From positions 1 through 64,000 of the forward strand of contig MU129007.1 in the NCBI GenBank assembly GCA_014904985.1: a stretch of 64,000 nt of DNA. The letters are read 5' to 3'. The notes below the pieces were generated by a model. The model worked only from the letters and a program-made list of their open reading frames with translations. It did not search any database and was not told where the DNA came from. Below, one piece after another: positions 32,218 to 43,941 of this stretch. This DNA is from Hydnum rufescens UP504 (taxonomy: Eukaryota > Basidiomycota > Agaricomycetes > Cantharellales > Hydnaceae). The position numbers were made by a program, and so were the translations under genes. Position 1 is the first letter of the stretch; every line of letters starts with the position of its first letter.

Positions 32218-33646
32218 ATGGCCCGTTCTCTAGACACTAAGCGCCCGCGCCCATATGTCTGCACTTCTGGGTGTGGTCGTGCATTTCGCTCATCATCAGA
32301 CAGGCTTCGTCACGAACAGATCCATCTCCCGGCAGAATTAAGGTACGTCTGGGTATTCCTGCCTAACTATGCAATTGTGATATACTGTATTTCGGACCCT
32401 CAGAACATATTTCGGTTGCACGTATCAGCATTGTTCCAAACGCTACACTCAAAAACGGGCTCTCCAAAACCATATCAATTATGTCCAGTAGGCCTCTTTC
32501 AAGCCTTTCATCTACTTGGTACTTATTCCATGTTGCCACAGCTTGGGGCTCAAAAAATCTTGTCGAGTGGAAGGCTGCAATGCCCTTCTCGTGGATGATT
32601 CTTCACTATGGCATCATGAACAGAAGATGCATCGTCATATGTTATTTTCTTGCGATTTTTGTGGATATGTGTCAGTGCTCTCGAATATTCAGGCCGATGG
32701 AAACTAGAAAACTCTGACTATTCGTGTCGTCCTCTCCAGTCTGCACACCGAGAAAAGTTTGAAATTTCATCTTGTGCGTTGTGAAGAACGCTCCCAATTA
32801 CCGACGTCTTCTTCAACGGTCTTTGCGACTGGAAGCCCGGATGCCAGCATCCCCAACTTGCCCAATGGACCCTGCCATTCTGATGACAGTAGAACATTAT
32901 CAACGGCTACCTCTATGCCTGGACCCTCCGTCTCTTCGCCAAGCTCCCAACGCCTATGGGACTCTGATTCTCCTTCGTGGAGCACACAGTCGATCGATTC
33001 TCGCGGCGCATCCTCCATACCTGATTTGGGATCGATGCCACCCAACCCGGATGGATGGTTGGATTTCTTTCTAACGCACCCGCTTCTTGGCGCACAGTCA
33101 GATAGTGCCGCCCTAGAAAACAACGCTCCCCCCCACATGGCTTCCCAGATCCCGCCCACGAATACCGCGGAGCTCCCGGCGCTTTCGCCACCGTCTTTCT
33201 CGCTTTTTCTCGAGGCCCCTCTACAACCGACACTTTCGGCAGGTCTGTTCCAACCCATCTACTACCCCAGTAGCCAGCCGGAAGCACCTCTCAGCCAGTC
33301 TCGACATGAGCAAATGCGTTTGAGTCAAGTCGGGACTCTCCCCCCTATGTCAGCTCCTTCACAGCTGGCATTGATCAACGATCACACTTCGAACGCTTCC
33401 TACGACATATCTGTGTGTATGCCTGTGCCTGGGTCTAACCCGGGGTCTTCATGGTCCATCTCGGCCCCCGATCTCGCCGATACTGCGTCATTGTTCGAAT
33501 CTTCGAACAGGAATTTGGAATACAACTATTCTGCCACCCTGCCCCCCAACGTGACGGGAGGGGCGTTTTCGGACTCCTTACGATGGCCTATATCTTGCTA
33601 TGATGGAATGACACTTAATTCAGCTTGGTTCAATCCCTTGTGCTGA
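32218..33646 (+). CDS. Zinc-finger protein with four irregular C2H2/C2HC fingers
   Basis: Spliced from several exons. Fingers in order: VCTSGCGRAF...RHEQIH (C-x3-C-x12-H-x3-H); FGCTYQHCSKRYTQ...NHINYVH (C-x4-C-x12-H-x4-H, across an intron); SCRVEGCNALL...HHEQKMH (C-x4-C-x12-H-x4-H); and SCDFCGYV...HLVRC (C-x2-C-x12-H-x3-C, across an intron). The roughly 270-residue tail is Ser/Pro-rich and disordered, typical of a fungal transcription regulator. Start chosen because it gives a basic leader directly before finger 1. It stands alone between two intergenic spacers. Target genes are unknown. Confidence 0.7.
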
Positions 33647-34235
33647 GCCATTTACTCCATTCAATCTGGCCTGGTGATGCCATATTCCCACCATTGGCCT
33701 TTCTTCATACGGCGACATAATTGGAGCCTATGTACGCTCGTCTTCCACGCTCAGGAACATCTCACCTGCTTTGTTGCTTTTCTTTATTTGATGTATATAT
33801 TGCTCATTAGTTCATCCTCATGGTACACTTCCGTACCTCGGTTCCGCTGGCCTTTCTGGTCTTCTGAACTTACGCGAACATTAATAGTGTACGATTCGGA
33901 CTGCCCCTTCATTTATTCTGGCGAGAATTGAGCTCAGGGGGTGTGTAATTCTGTAGATTGTGCTGAGCCTGGCCGTAGCATATTAACAGGTACCACCACG
34001 ATCGGTGCAGCAAATTATTTATTCCTGGGACTACCCCATACGTTCACTACACTTGTTTACCTCAAATGAGGAATCAGTTCCATTCTCGCAATAGGACAGT
34101 GTAGTAATATTGGTGCTAAAATCGAACACACGAGAGCAAGGAGACTTTCTTCGAGGGGTCAATGTGCGATCGTCAATGCTCAAAGGTCGGGAAGGGCCTA
34201 CGCACGCTCAATAAAAAGATAAGAGGTGACCTGGC
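33647..34235. other. Intergenic; no gene recognised
   Basis: Convergent spacer between the zinc-finger gene and the small disordered protein gene. Only short open frames, probably 3' UTRs. Confidence 0.5.
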
Positions 34236-34894
34236 TCACTTGACCAGAGGCCTCACGCCGATACCTTGGTCTTTCAGGCTTCGACTCTGATACCCTTTGA
34301 CTTCCTTCTCGTATTGTGCTGATAGATTTCGTCCTATTAGGAGAGCACTTGGTAAAGTCGACCGAGAAGGACTCACTTAGAGGCGTCTCGCTCTTGGCTT
34401 TCTTGGCTGAGCTACCAGACTCAGTAGATGCCTCAGTGTCCGGGGCATCGACAGAGGAGGCCGCTGGACGCTTTCCTCGCTTCTTCTGTGTTTCCGGAAG
34501 GTGCGGCGTGAAAGGTAGTCCATATAGCTAATAGGACCACAGACTCACAAATCGATCGTCAAAGTTTCGTTTCCTGAAGGTGGGAACCAAATTATAAGCA
34601 CGGACTGGGGGAAAAGGAACACTGGATGACGGAACGTACCTGGTCGCTATCTCTTCCGCGGCCTTTTTATCATCCTCCTCCTTCTCATGGCCTCAGCCTT
34701 TGTACACATATGCCACGAATAGATCATACCTTTTTGATACGCTGGAACCGCTCAAGGAAGGATCCATCATTCGAGAACAAGTTGGTAGCTTTGACTTTCG
34801 TACTTATTGTGGGCTTCGAGGATACCATAGGTGTTGAGGAAGTTGGCGTGGAAGGAGATGGCGATTGAGGCGCCGGAGAATGAGAGGTCGACAT
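34236..34894 (-). CDS. Small disordered conserved protein, function unknown
   Basis: Five exons joined by GT-AG introns give about 140-150 residues: a Ser/Pro/Thr-rich start (MSTSHSPAPQSPSPS), NLFSNDGSFLERFQRIKK, a Glu/Lys-rich helix, RNFDDRF, KKRGKRPAASSVDAP, and a conserved-looking end LSAQYEKEVKGYQSRSLKDQ followed by GIGVRPLVK. The blocks SNDGSFLERF and GVRPLVK look like a widely conserved small eukaryotic protein, but I cannot name it. Basic and acidic low-complexity stretches suggest a nuclear or RNA-associated role (inference). It is divergent from the BBC1-like gene with 159 bp between starts, so the two probably share a promoter. Confidence 0.6.
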
Positions 34895-35053
34895 AGCTAT
34901 GCGAGACGGGGGTGCAGATCGTGTAGTGATAGATTCAGGCGGGAAATGCCGGAAGCTGCTTCACCATAATTCCATATCATTCCTGCCTCGAGGACCTATT
35001 GCTGGACGACCTCCACCATTGACCACACGCTCTCCGTTCACAACAGCTTATAA

Positions 35054-38000
35054 ATGGGCAGTGAGGGCCCCCCTCAAAAACCGCAGCTCGGCTCGCTCAA
35101 AGATCGTATTGCTGCATTTAACCAGCAAGCGGCTCAACAGACTCCTCCTCGTCCCGCACCGGCTCCAAAGCCTGCGAATTGGTCGTGGAAACAGAAACAA
35201 GCTGATACCGCTGTCTCTCCTCCTGTAGTGCCGGCAACCAATGCCGGTGCCGTGCGTGAAGAGACGCACTCGCCTCGCCAGGTCGATGAGCGCGCTGATA
35301 AGTGCATCTTGCATCCTTGTCTTTGTTTTTGAGGACTCTGCTAAATCTCAACTTTAAATCTCAGAAAAGGAGGCATGTCAGCTAGCGATGCCAAAGAAAG
35401 CATTCAAAAAGGCCAAAGTTTGAAGGAGCGAATGGCAGCACTCAAGGGCCAAGGCGCGTTCGGAAGCGATCCTATTCCCAAGCCACCCGTAGCAGAGAAG
35501 CCCAGAGTTTGGAAGAAAGTAGTTGTGCCAGAGCAAGTTGTGGTCGCTGTTGCGGAATCCTCCGACGCCTCTGGGCTTGCCAGAGTTCCCTCACCTACCC
35601 CTCGTTCATCGACTGAGGCGGACAATGAGAATGATGCCACCCCTGTTCCTGGTCCCGAAGAGGTTAGCGTAGAGCAAGAAGATGACGAAGAGGAGAGGGA
35701 GCGCCAAAGACGCGCCGCTATTGCCGCTCGCATGGCTAAACTCGGTGGGGCCAGGGTTGGCATGAGCGGTCCCCCTGTATACGGTCGTCCAGCGGGTGCC
35801 ATCCCACTTGGTAAACCCGCTCCACCTGCACCCAGAGAAGATGACATCCCGACTACTGCGCGTGGCACCCGAGGTGGTTCTGCGTTAGACAACGTTGCGT
35901 CAGGTATGTCACGTTTCGCATCCCATTCTGGCGCCTCTGAATTGCGCCTCAATGTTGTTTGATTGCAAATAGTGTCAACTCGTGAAACAAATCTGCAGTC
36001 TTCTGAAATGGAAGGAGATGTAGACAAGACCCCCAGTAAAGTTCCACTCGTCGACATGTCACCCTCTCGCTTAGTTCCTCTTACAGATGTAGAAGATGGA
36101 TCCGCGACGCGTGATGCGACCCTCTCTGTAGAGAAGAAGTCCTCCCAAGGGAAATCGCAGCCTCTGCAGGTCCCCCGACGTGCCCTTCCTCCCCGCAAGA
36201 AGAGCTCGAGGAAGCTATCTTCCGAGGCAATCGAAGCAGAATCGGCAATTGCGGGAGGCACGAGTGGCCATGATGAAGCTATCCCAGACCCATCTCCAAC
36301 TGAAGATGAAGTACATATTGCATCCACCGCTGATACTGCGGGCTTCGGCGTCGAGCCCTCGAGGGCCACAAGCGTTGTTGCGGGACCAGAGCCTGATTCT
36401 GTTGACTTGCTTGACCGCACGATCCCAAGTGATTTTCCGGCCCTCATGCTGCGGCCGTTGACAATCCAGGTGTGGTCCAGGTCCCTGCTTCTGAACCCGA
36501 AGTCTATGAACACGAAGATGAGGATGGAGATGCGGACGTCGGCTCGGCTCCGGCTCTTATGTATCTCGAAGATGCGACAAATCCGTCCCATCAACCCCAA
36601 CCTAAAGTTGAATACATCGAACCTGAGCAACATTTGCAGACTGCAACCCATACGGAACCCACCTCCCCAGTCGCAGAGCCTGTAGATCGTCAGCCTCCCC
36701 CGCCCCCTTCGCTTCCACCACCCAGACCTGCTCCAGCCACCCCCCTCCCCCTGTCTGATCATGGTGAAGGCCAGAGCTACGTCCCTAGAATTCCGCCGCC
36801 GCCACCCCTACCTCGCATGCTTGGTGCTGACAGCGACGAAGATGATGACCACCAGAGCGATAAGTGGGATGAGGAGCCTTCGTTCCCTGCGTTGCGTGCG
36901 GTTCCTCAGCTCCCAAACCTTGAACCTAACACTTCTGGTGCGATTGAAACTACCATGCATAAGTCTCCAGAAGAATACAAACCTCCACCCGTTAATCTCG
37001 CCTCGCGACCACCCATTCCCCAAAGCTATAATCGTCCAACTCCCAATGAGGAGGCACCTAGCACTACCAAACGCAGGAGCACCGACTTAGTGCCAAGTTC
37101 TCCAGTGTCGCCTCAAGAAGCCCAACAACCCCAGGCCGTTAATCCAGTATCCACGAAACCGTTGCGACGAACGACTCTTCCCCCGTTGCCTCCAGTGACA
37201 GCCGTTACCCACAATCTTGAAATTGAAGAACCCGAGGGGGAACTAATGGATGAGGCTGATACGGGTGCGAGGAGCTAGCTTCTTTTGTAAATTTCTAGAG
37301 GATCTCAAATGACAATGCACTTTCTGAATTCGATGCAGATCCCATCGACCCCTCATTCTACTCACCTCCCCGCTCTGTACCATTGAGAACTACAGGCTTT
37401 CATAACGAAAGGACGGTAGCTGCTACCTCAGAGGAAGCCTCAGGCCGACGGATTCAGCGGACGGCGATTGCTGAGCGAATGGCAAAACTCGGTAGCATTC
37501 AATTTGGCGCTCCAGTTATACCTCCCCCTCCAGTGCGCAAACAAACTCAAGCCTCCGGTACCTCGGAGATTACAAACCAGCAATATGAGCCAGCAGACCC
37601 TGTTGCAATTAGTGACGAACCGACTGAAGAGACGGAAGAGGAGATTCAAGCCCGTCGTGCCCTCATTGCCGCCAGACTTGCTGGACAGGGAGGCTTGCGC
37701 TTCGGGATGATTCCCGCGCCCCCTTCTTCCCTGGCTAAAGAGCCTCGCGACGAACGCTTTGTCGATGAACTGGAGTCTGTGCCTGAGAGCCCAGCAGCAT
37801 CGGATGATGGTGTTAAACTGGAAGCTGAGGATGAAAGCGAGTTCGAAGTTGCTGTGGAAGAGGCTACGCCACCCCCGGTTCCTTTGTCTCCTCCAAAGCA
37901 GACCCTATCGACTCGTTCCCCTCCTGCGCCTCTTCGTCCTCCCCCACCGTTGTCTCCTACCGGCCCTCGTCCACCACATCCCCCATCTGAGCTCGAACGA

Positions 38001-39050
38001 CGTCCCTCTCAAAAGCGTCCCCCAGTTCCGGGCGGGATCAGCCTTCGGAAGAAGAGCGGTCCAACTCCAGTACCTTCCCCAATTTCTCCCCGATTTGAAT
38101 CGTCCCCAAGTTCAAACGCCGATTATGTTCTGGTTGACGAACCTGACACATCTGTGGCTTCGTCTCGACTAATTCCCAACCAAAGATCTTCACTGCCACC
38201 GGCACCTCCCTCACGCCTGCCTTCCTCCCCTCAACCTTCTACCATCAGTCCTGAAAGGTCCCAATGGGAGTTGCCCCCTATCCTAGTTCTACCTTGGATA
38301 TGGGGGACGGCACACACAGTGACGACGATACGATCTACCCACCCATTAAAGCCACCTCCCCGTCCACAAGCCCTGTTCAGTCTGTACGCGCATCCTCATC
38401 CCGACATTCTCATGACGGATCTCGTGACTTCCGTTATCGTGTGCCGACTTCTGATGAGTTGATAGTGCTCTGGGGAAAAGTAGGGACACGAGTTATCTCT
38501 CATGCCGAGGAACTCGTAGAGGCATCCAAAAAGAGCGTGATCGGCGATGGCAGTGCTGAGGGTTTCGTCCGGGAAGTTCTTGACCACGTACCGGAAGCTC
38601 TACAGAGCGATTCGGAGTATGGGCATCTGATCTATTCCCAGAATGGGACCAGTGTGCTGAAACGCGCGAGCGACATTATGCCTGGCGATGTGATTGCAAT
38701 TCAGGATGCGCGTTTCAAGGGCCACAGGGGCCTGAGCGCCTACTCTTGGCACGTCGGCACTGGGGATGTTCCACTGGTCGGCATAATCCACGATTTTGAA
38801 GGGAAGAAGAGTAAAGTTCGAGTATTCCAAGCAGCAATGCATCCAAATAGTTATCCAGTACGTTCTGTTCTGGCAATGATCGCCGTCTTTGGTCTAGCTG
38901 AATTCCCTCTGCTATAGTCTGTCGAATCTGTTAGCTACCGCCTTGAGGACATGAAGAGTGGACTTGTAAAGGTAATGGCCGTGTGATTGCCTTCTGCCAG
39001 CCTGCGTACTGACGCACTCTGAATAGATTTATCGAGTGGCCGAAGCTTAG
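35054..39050 (+). CDS. BBC1/AIM3-like actin-patch protein
   Basis: A long spliced gene (about 1,200 residues). It begins with a SLKDRIAAF motif, then long Pro-, Glu- and Ser-rich disordered stretches with polyproline runs suited to SH3 ligands. A short motif recurs: SLKERMAALKGQGAFG, RRAAIAARMAKLGGARVGM, RTAIAERMAKLGSIQFG, RRALIAARLAGQGGLRFGM. The C-terminal folded domain (from ELIVLWGKVGTRV through PGDVIAIQDARFKGHRGL to SGLVKIYRVAEA) matches the BBC1/AIM3 C-terminal domain. In yeast Bbc1 dampens Las17/WASP-driven actin assembly at endocytic patches. Introns are inferred near 35286, 35905, 36430, 37270, 38258, 38858 and 38972. No N-terminal SH3 domain is visible, unlike yeast Bbc1. Confidence 0.75.
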
Positions 39051-39847
39051 TGTACATACCTCGATTCCCGTGCTGCGGCACAACATTCATCTTTCCTGTA
39101 TAATAACATCCATATCCAATGATCGTGCATTTCCCATCCCCAATCAAAAACCCGTCATTATGAGTACATGTACATACCGGAGTACCTTAAGGCTACATTA
39201 CACTCAATCAATCAATTAGTTCAGACCCACAAGCCCCATCAGTCCCCACTGCGAATGCTGTTATCATTCTAGATGGATGGAAAAATCATTGTTGACTGCG
39301 GGGTTGGTGCTGCTGGTCTTGACATAACCGCTGTACAAATTGCATGGGACTGGTCCTCAAAGCGTTCAATCCGTTCATTATTTTCATATCACTCACAACA
39401 TTGGACCTCAGCTTCTAGCGGATGCCTACGAAGTCATGGTAGGAAGCTATTACGTGATAGGCCCACTTTGAAGCTGTAGAAAGGCAGTAGATGCGAGAGC
39501 CGGAATCTGGTGGGAGATTCTTATCATTCTGAGTGTAGGGCAGTATATAGGATGCGGAAAGACAGTCCATGCTGGAGTTGAAAACACTGAAATTGCCATT
39601 CCCGAATTATAAGTCTACAGTCTCTGAGTAATAAGTATATGGATGAGAGTTTTGAAATTGGGCCAAGGACCGTGCAATGCGATGTGAGTGGTTTGAAAGA
39701 GGCAATGATGGAACATTGTTCATTCCAGCATGACGGGAAAAAGCGATTCCTTCCTTCAGCGTCTTCCAATGGTAACCCCACGCGAGGGAGACACGCAGAC
39801 ACGAAGGGGGAGCGAGGGAGTGCACAACATCACCTCTTTTACAGCCG
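39051..39847. other. Intergenic; no gene recognised
   Basis: Convergent spacer between the BBC1-like and O-fucosyltransferase-like genes. Short open frames (39273-39479 plus, 39921-39607 minus) are not supported by any motif. Confidence 0.45.
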
Positions 39848-42131
39848 CTAATTGTCAATAAACGTGCATCTGGGATCGAATCCTTGGGCACCGCGCATAT
39901 TGACGACACCGCCTGAGACACTACTCGATCCCTTGACCATAGAAAAACGCCGCCCGACTCGCGAGACTTTGCTCCAGAATACTAACGACGTCAGTGACCA
40001 AGAGTGGCCAGCCCTCTCCGACGCTGCGCCGGTCGAATTCGGTGAGCAAATCCTCCATGAGGACCCGTCGCCTGCGCGGATTAGTTCGAGTCCCTCTGGT
40101 GATCGTTCGTCCGTTGCAATGAAGAACCTGTATTCCAGACGGGATCACCATCAGTCTCCAAGTCGATGGCAATGATCTTAACAGCTAGGATTCATTAACT
40201 TACTTGTCACCTGGTTCAGGTATACCAGCAGCATTGAATCTCCCGCTAATGGATCACCCTTCTCGAAACGTCCTTGATCTCGCTCAGAAACAATTGTGTG
40301 GAGGCCTCACGGCCGTCATTCAGCCCATTTTTCAAGTGTTTCAGGTGGTCAGCTAATCCTTGCTCAAGTGACCAGCCCCATCTGAGAACTGCGTTGTGAG
40401 GATTGGGTGTTAGCAATACACACTCCAAGCACATGGGTACGGGGGTGACAATGATTAAGGAATGGTACCCACAGTCCCCCCGGCGCATATGCGAAGCCAT
40501 CCACATTCTCCCGTGGTTCATGCCCAGCATGCGTTGGGCGAGTCGATCGGCTAGTTCGATGATCGGCCGTATTGGGTGCATATGTGTCAGGACCATCTCG
40601 GAAAATACATCCCGTGGGGCAGCCGAAGTGAATCGGAGTTGACCCTGAAATCATACGTTCAATTGTAAGTATAGGTCCGGCACAGCTCAAGGACGGCTGT
40701 CATTGGTTGTCATGATACATGACAAGAGAAGAAGCCCACCGCTTTGCGATCTTGTGCGTTGACCCTTCGATCAGTAGAACTTCGGCGTCAATGGGTCCGA
40801 AATCGTCGACAAGACCGCGCAACTTGGAGACAGGTGCCAGTTGCTGCATGGGTCTTGTCACCGTGCGCAGCCATTCTGTTGTCTTCTGTAAATGGAGCGG
40901 AAATAATGTCCATCAGAAATGTGATGGTCCGAGCGCGATTTAGACCGATAAGAAACGACAACACCCATACTAAAAGGAAATATGGGCAAGCGGAACGCAA
41001 AGAACTCACTCGCCGACAAAAGTTTCAAGGCCTATCCAGCCATGCTCTCTGAGGAACAAGTAAAACGTCGCCCAATCGCTCCAGGTACGTGCGACATTAT
41101 TCTCCAGAAGGGCGTGTTCTGCGTCCTCTTGGAAAAGTGCATGACCATCGCCCATCCTCTCCTGCAGAATGTGGGATACGATATCGGACTCTGGCGCAGG
41201 CTGCGGGATATCAATGCCTGGACCCTTCAGTCGGTCCACGCGTGTCGTGCCGAACGGCTCGTACTCCGCGTTTGGGACCCGGTGCAAGGAGACATTTCGT
41301 GACTCGGCCGTCTTGGATACGCTATATTGGTAGGCATCGCGATCCCAATCCGCGTCGTGTCGCTCAATAACCGGGTCCAGGCCTTGCAGCCGAAGGTAAT
41401 CATTAACGGTGATCACAGGATGCGCGGCACGAAGGAGGGGGAAGTCGAACATGATTTCTATGGGGACTCGCCAACCCATTTGCTTGTTCATTGGTAAGAT
41501 ACGCCATTCATCCGAATGTACTTCGTCGCCGCGGTTCACCATGGCAAAGTAGGCAGCACAAACGTGACTGAACGAAAGGGAAGTGGCGTCGCCTTAGCTC
41601 AGGATCTCGGGGACCAACGATCAGGGATTTATAGTTTAGGGAGAGCGCTCACATCGCATGCTCACATGAGCGCGTAAGGAGATGAGATGGAACGACAAGA
41701 GTGCGGTTCAGCAATTTCGCGTGCAGGAGCCAGGCCTCGAGATTGTACCGTATCTTAATATCTCCTTTGGTCACCACAATTGGGGACAGCGAATTAGGTA
41801 GAGGAAAAGGACTGACATTGTTCCAGCCCAAGTGGACCGGCCAGTCACGGACATAGAATCCCTTCGTCCGTGCCACTAACGGTCGGAGATACGACAAACT
41901 TGTATTCTTCAGCACACCATGGTACTCTGGTTCGCAGTGTACTGGGGGTGCGGGATTTAAGCTGGTGGGAAATGTGTCCTCTGGAAGGATGAGGAGCCGC
42001 CAGTGGGAACGAGCACTTTCAAAGATGTAAGGAATGGAACTGGTCACGGCGGCAACCAAGAGAAACACGAGGATGTGCAGTGGGAGGCGGAAGCGACTCC
42101 TTTGGAAAAAGAGGTCATCGAGAACGGACAT
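39848..42131 (-). CDS. O-fucosyltransferase-like type II membrane protein
   Basis: Start MSVLDDLFFQRSRF is followed by a single membrane anchor (LPLHILVFLLVAAVTSSIPY), consistent with a Golgi type II glycosyltransferase. Downstream are blocks typical of a basidiomycete fucosyltransferase-like family: FYVRDWPVHLGWNN, LLHAKLLNRTLVVPS, QMGWRVPIEIMFDFP, HPVITVNDYLRLQG, the RMWMASHMRRGDC block (the H-x-RRGD motif of protein O-fucosyltransferases), and WPLLVTDVVSILEQSLASRA. The end, SSVSGGVVNMRGAQGFDPR, is one base out of frame after FFYGQG, with an apparent extra base in a three-base run near 39931. Without that frameshift the protein would lose about 25 residues. Substrate unknown. Confidence 0.7.
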
Positions 42132-42510
42132 AGAGAACGAGACAACTCGCCCGGTGACTTCCGTCAGACAACTCTTTACAGTAATATTCCCCCCGAGGTC
42201 TACATGCACTGCCTGTTCCTACACAATCCCGCCATCCACTGCCCACGTGATCCAATCACACCCAACAAGGCTCCCGAGTCGAAGCGATATCACAAACTCT
42301 ATTCACCACATCGGGCCACCCGAGGGACCGTACTCCAATCATGAGCGGCGCCCTGACCTCTCCATAGGCAGGAAGACCTATGGCAGGAAGTTTAGACAAG
42401 ATTTTTCCTTGCCGAATGGTCATAGGAGACAAGAGTCAAGCATAAATGGTGTCTAGGTATACCTCCATTTGATTACATTTTGCAGCATTCGACTCCCACT
42501 GCAGTAACTA

Positions 42511-43002
42511 CTGTACGCACGCAAAGTCTAGCAAAGAAAAAAATTTGTGACGTGACAGTCATCTGAGTTAACCCAGCAATGGGTGGCCTGAGGACGTGTG
42601 ACACTAGCAACGGAAGGGACCCCGGCGAGCTCAAGGGCCCTCGGATCCAAAAAAAAGTACTTTTGCCCCTTTTCCCATCTTGAACGTCCCATTCTTGGAA
42701 AATTTTGAGCATCGAGTGTCTACAAAAAGCTCCCGGAAATAGCCGGTTGTTCTCAGTGGTCCAATTTTTCTGAGTGTGACACAATCTAGCGCCCGATCTA
42801 GGTAGCAATGCCCCCCAGGACAGATTGTTAGACTCGCGTGCGTACAGTAACCTCAGAACCTCATTCAGTGTCCAATTTTTCTGAGGGTGACACCCGATCT
42901 AGATAGCAACGCCCCCATGGCAATGTGACTGGATTGTTATCTGTGGAAGCAACTTTTTCTATTTTGTGACGTGACAGATTGTTAGACTTTGCGTGCGTAC
43001 AG
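42511..43002. mobile_element. Tc1/mariner-type MITE, 492 bp
   Basis: A perfect 20-bp terminal inverted repeat: ctgtacgcacgcaaagtcta at 42511-42530 and its complement at 42983-43002, each flanked by TA (42509-42510 and 43003-43004), the target duplication of the Tc1/mariner superfamily. No ORF inside. The right-end block (ccaatttttctgag..gtgacac..gttagact..gcgtgcgtacag-ta) occurs twice in tandem, at about 42760-42850 and 42870-43004. The element therefore contains a duplicated terminus or a nested shorter copy. Confidence 0.8.
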
Positions 43003-43143
43003 TACAGTCGGTGCAGAAAGTCAGAATGTTCCTTTTTCAGAGAATCTTCTGCAAATTTGCTCAAAGCCCTCAAATAGCTCAACATACTCTCAAAATACTA
43101 CTCATTCCTCATTTGTTTATTTTCCCAGCGCTTAAGCATATAT

Positions 43144-43941
43144 TGTAGTGTTATGACCTTAGGTCATGGTCACAGGTCGGCGAGCTAAGCAGTCACAAAT
43201 TAAATTGATTCCATGTATGGGGAATTGCTAAATATGGAATTACGGAATGAGGAAATTACCAAAAATGGCCATTTTCGCGCTCAGACTAATTGTCCCTATC
43301 GTCGTCAGTCATACTCGGATCCGCAGCTGCAAGTATCAACATCTGTCCATGCCGTTAACATGCATTAACATCCTCATCTGCCTCATAATTCCACCATCCT
43401 TCATATAGTGCACTTGTTGGGATACAGTGATCAGCCACTCAGCATGGGCCCCAAGGTGTAGGAATGATGTTGCCCTCGATTGCTAGAGCATCTGCATCAT
43501 CATTGGGTTCTTCATAGGGGCTACTGGCAGGTCGGTTTTCGGTTTTGCAGATGATAGGTTGATTATCTCACCTTGGACTTTTTCAACCAACACATTGCAA
43601 CTGTCAGATCCACCTTGGTCCTGATCCGGAGTGTAGGCTGCTTCCTGGTGCATTATCACCTACTGTTGAAATGTCCTCCATGCTCATCAGTTGCACCAAC
43701 AAGTTTGAGATAGTGCTGAACATCTGTTCTCTAGAGATCAGTGAGCACTCTCCAGGCTTCCACAGATGTGAGTGATGAGTAGGGGATTGAATGATGAGCT
43801 ACTGTTGATGACACACAATGGGAAGGCCTGATGGCTCAGCACACTAGTCCTTGCTGTCAGTGAAGATGGGGTCGGTCACAGGTCACAGCCCCCCTGTGAC
43901 CTGCACTCACTGGTGCCTGGGGCTTACGTAAAATCACTACA
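43144..43941. mobile_element. Candidate non-autonomous DNA element
   Basis: tgtagtg at 43144-43150 and cactaca at 43935-43941 form a short inverted repeat, with ggtcacaggtc motifs near both ends (about 43168 and 43873-43910). The flanks do not give a clean target duplication and there is no ORF. Weakly hAT-like. Confidence 0.3.

Noticed and set aside
38250..38330. Apparent frameshift in the BBC1-like gene
   Set aside because: A 65-bp GT-AG intron (gtcccaatgg to cacacacag) restores the frame into SDDDTIYPP, so no indel is needed.
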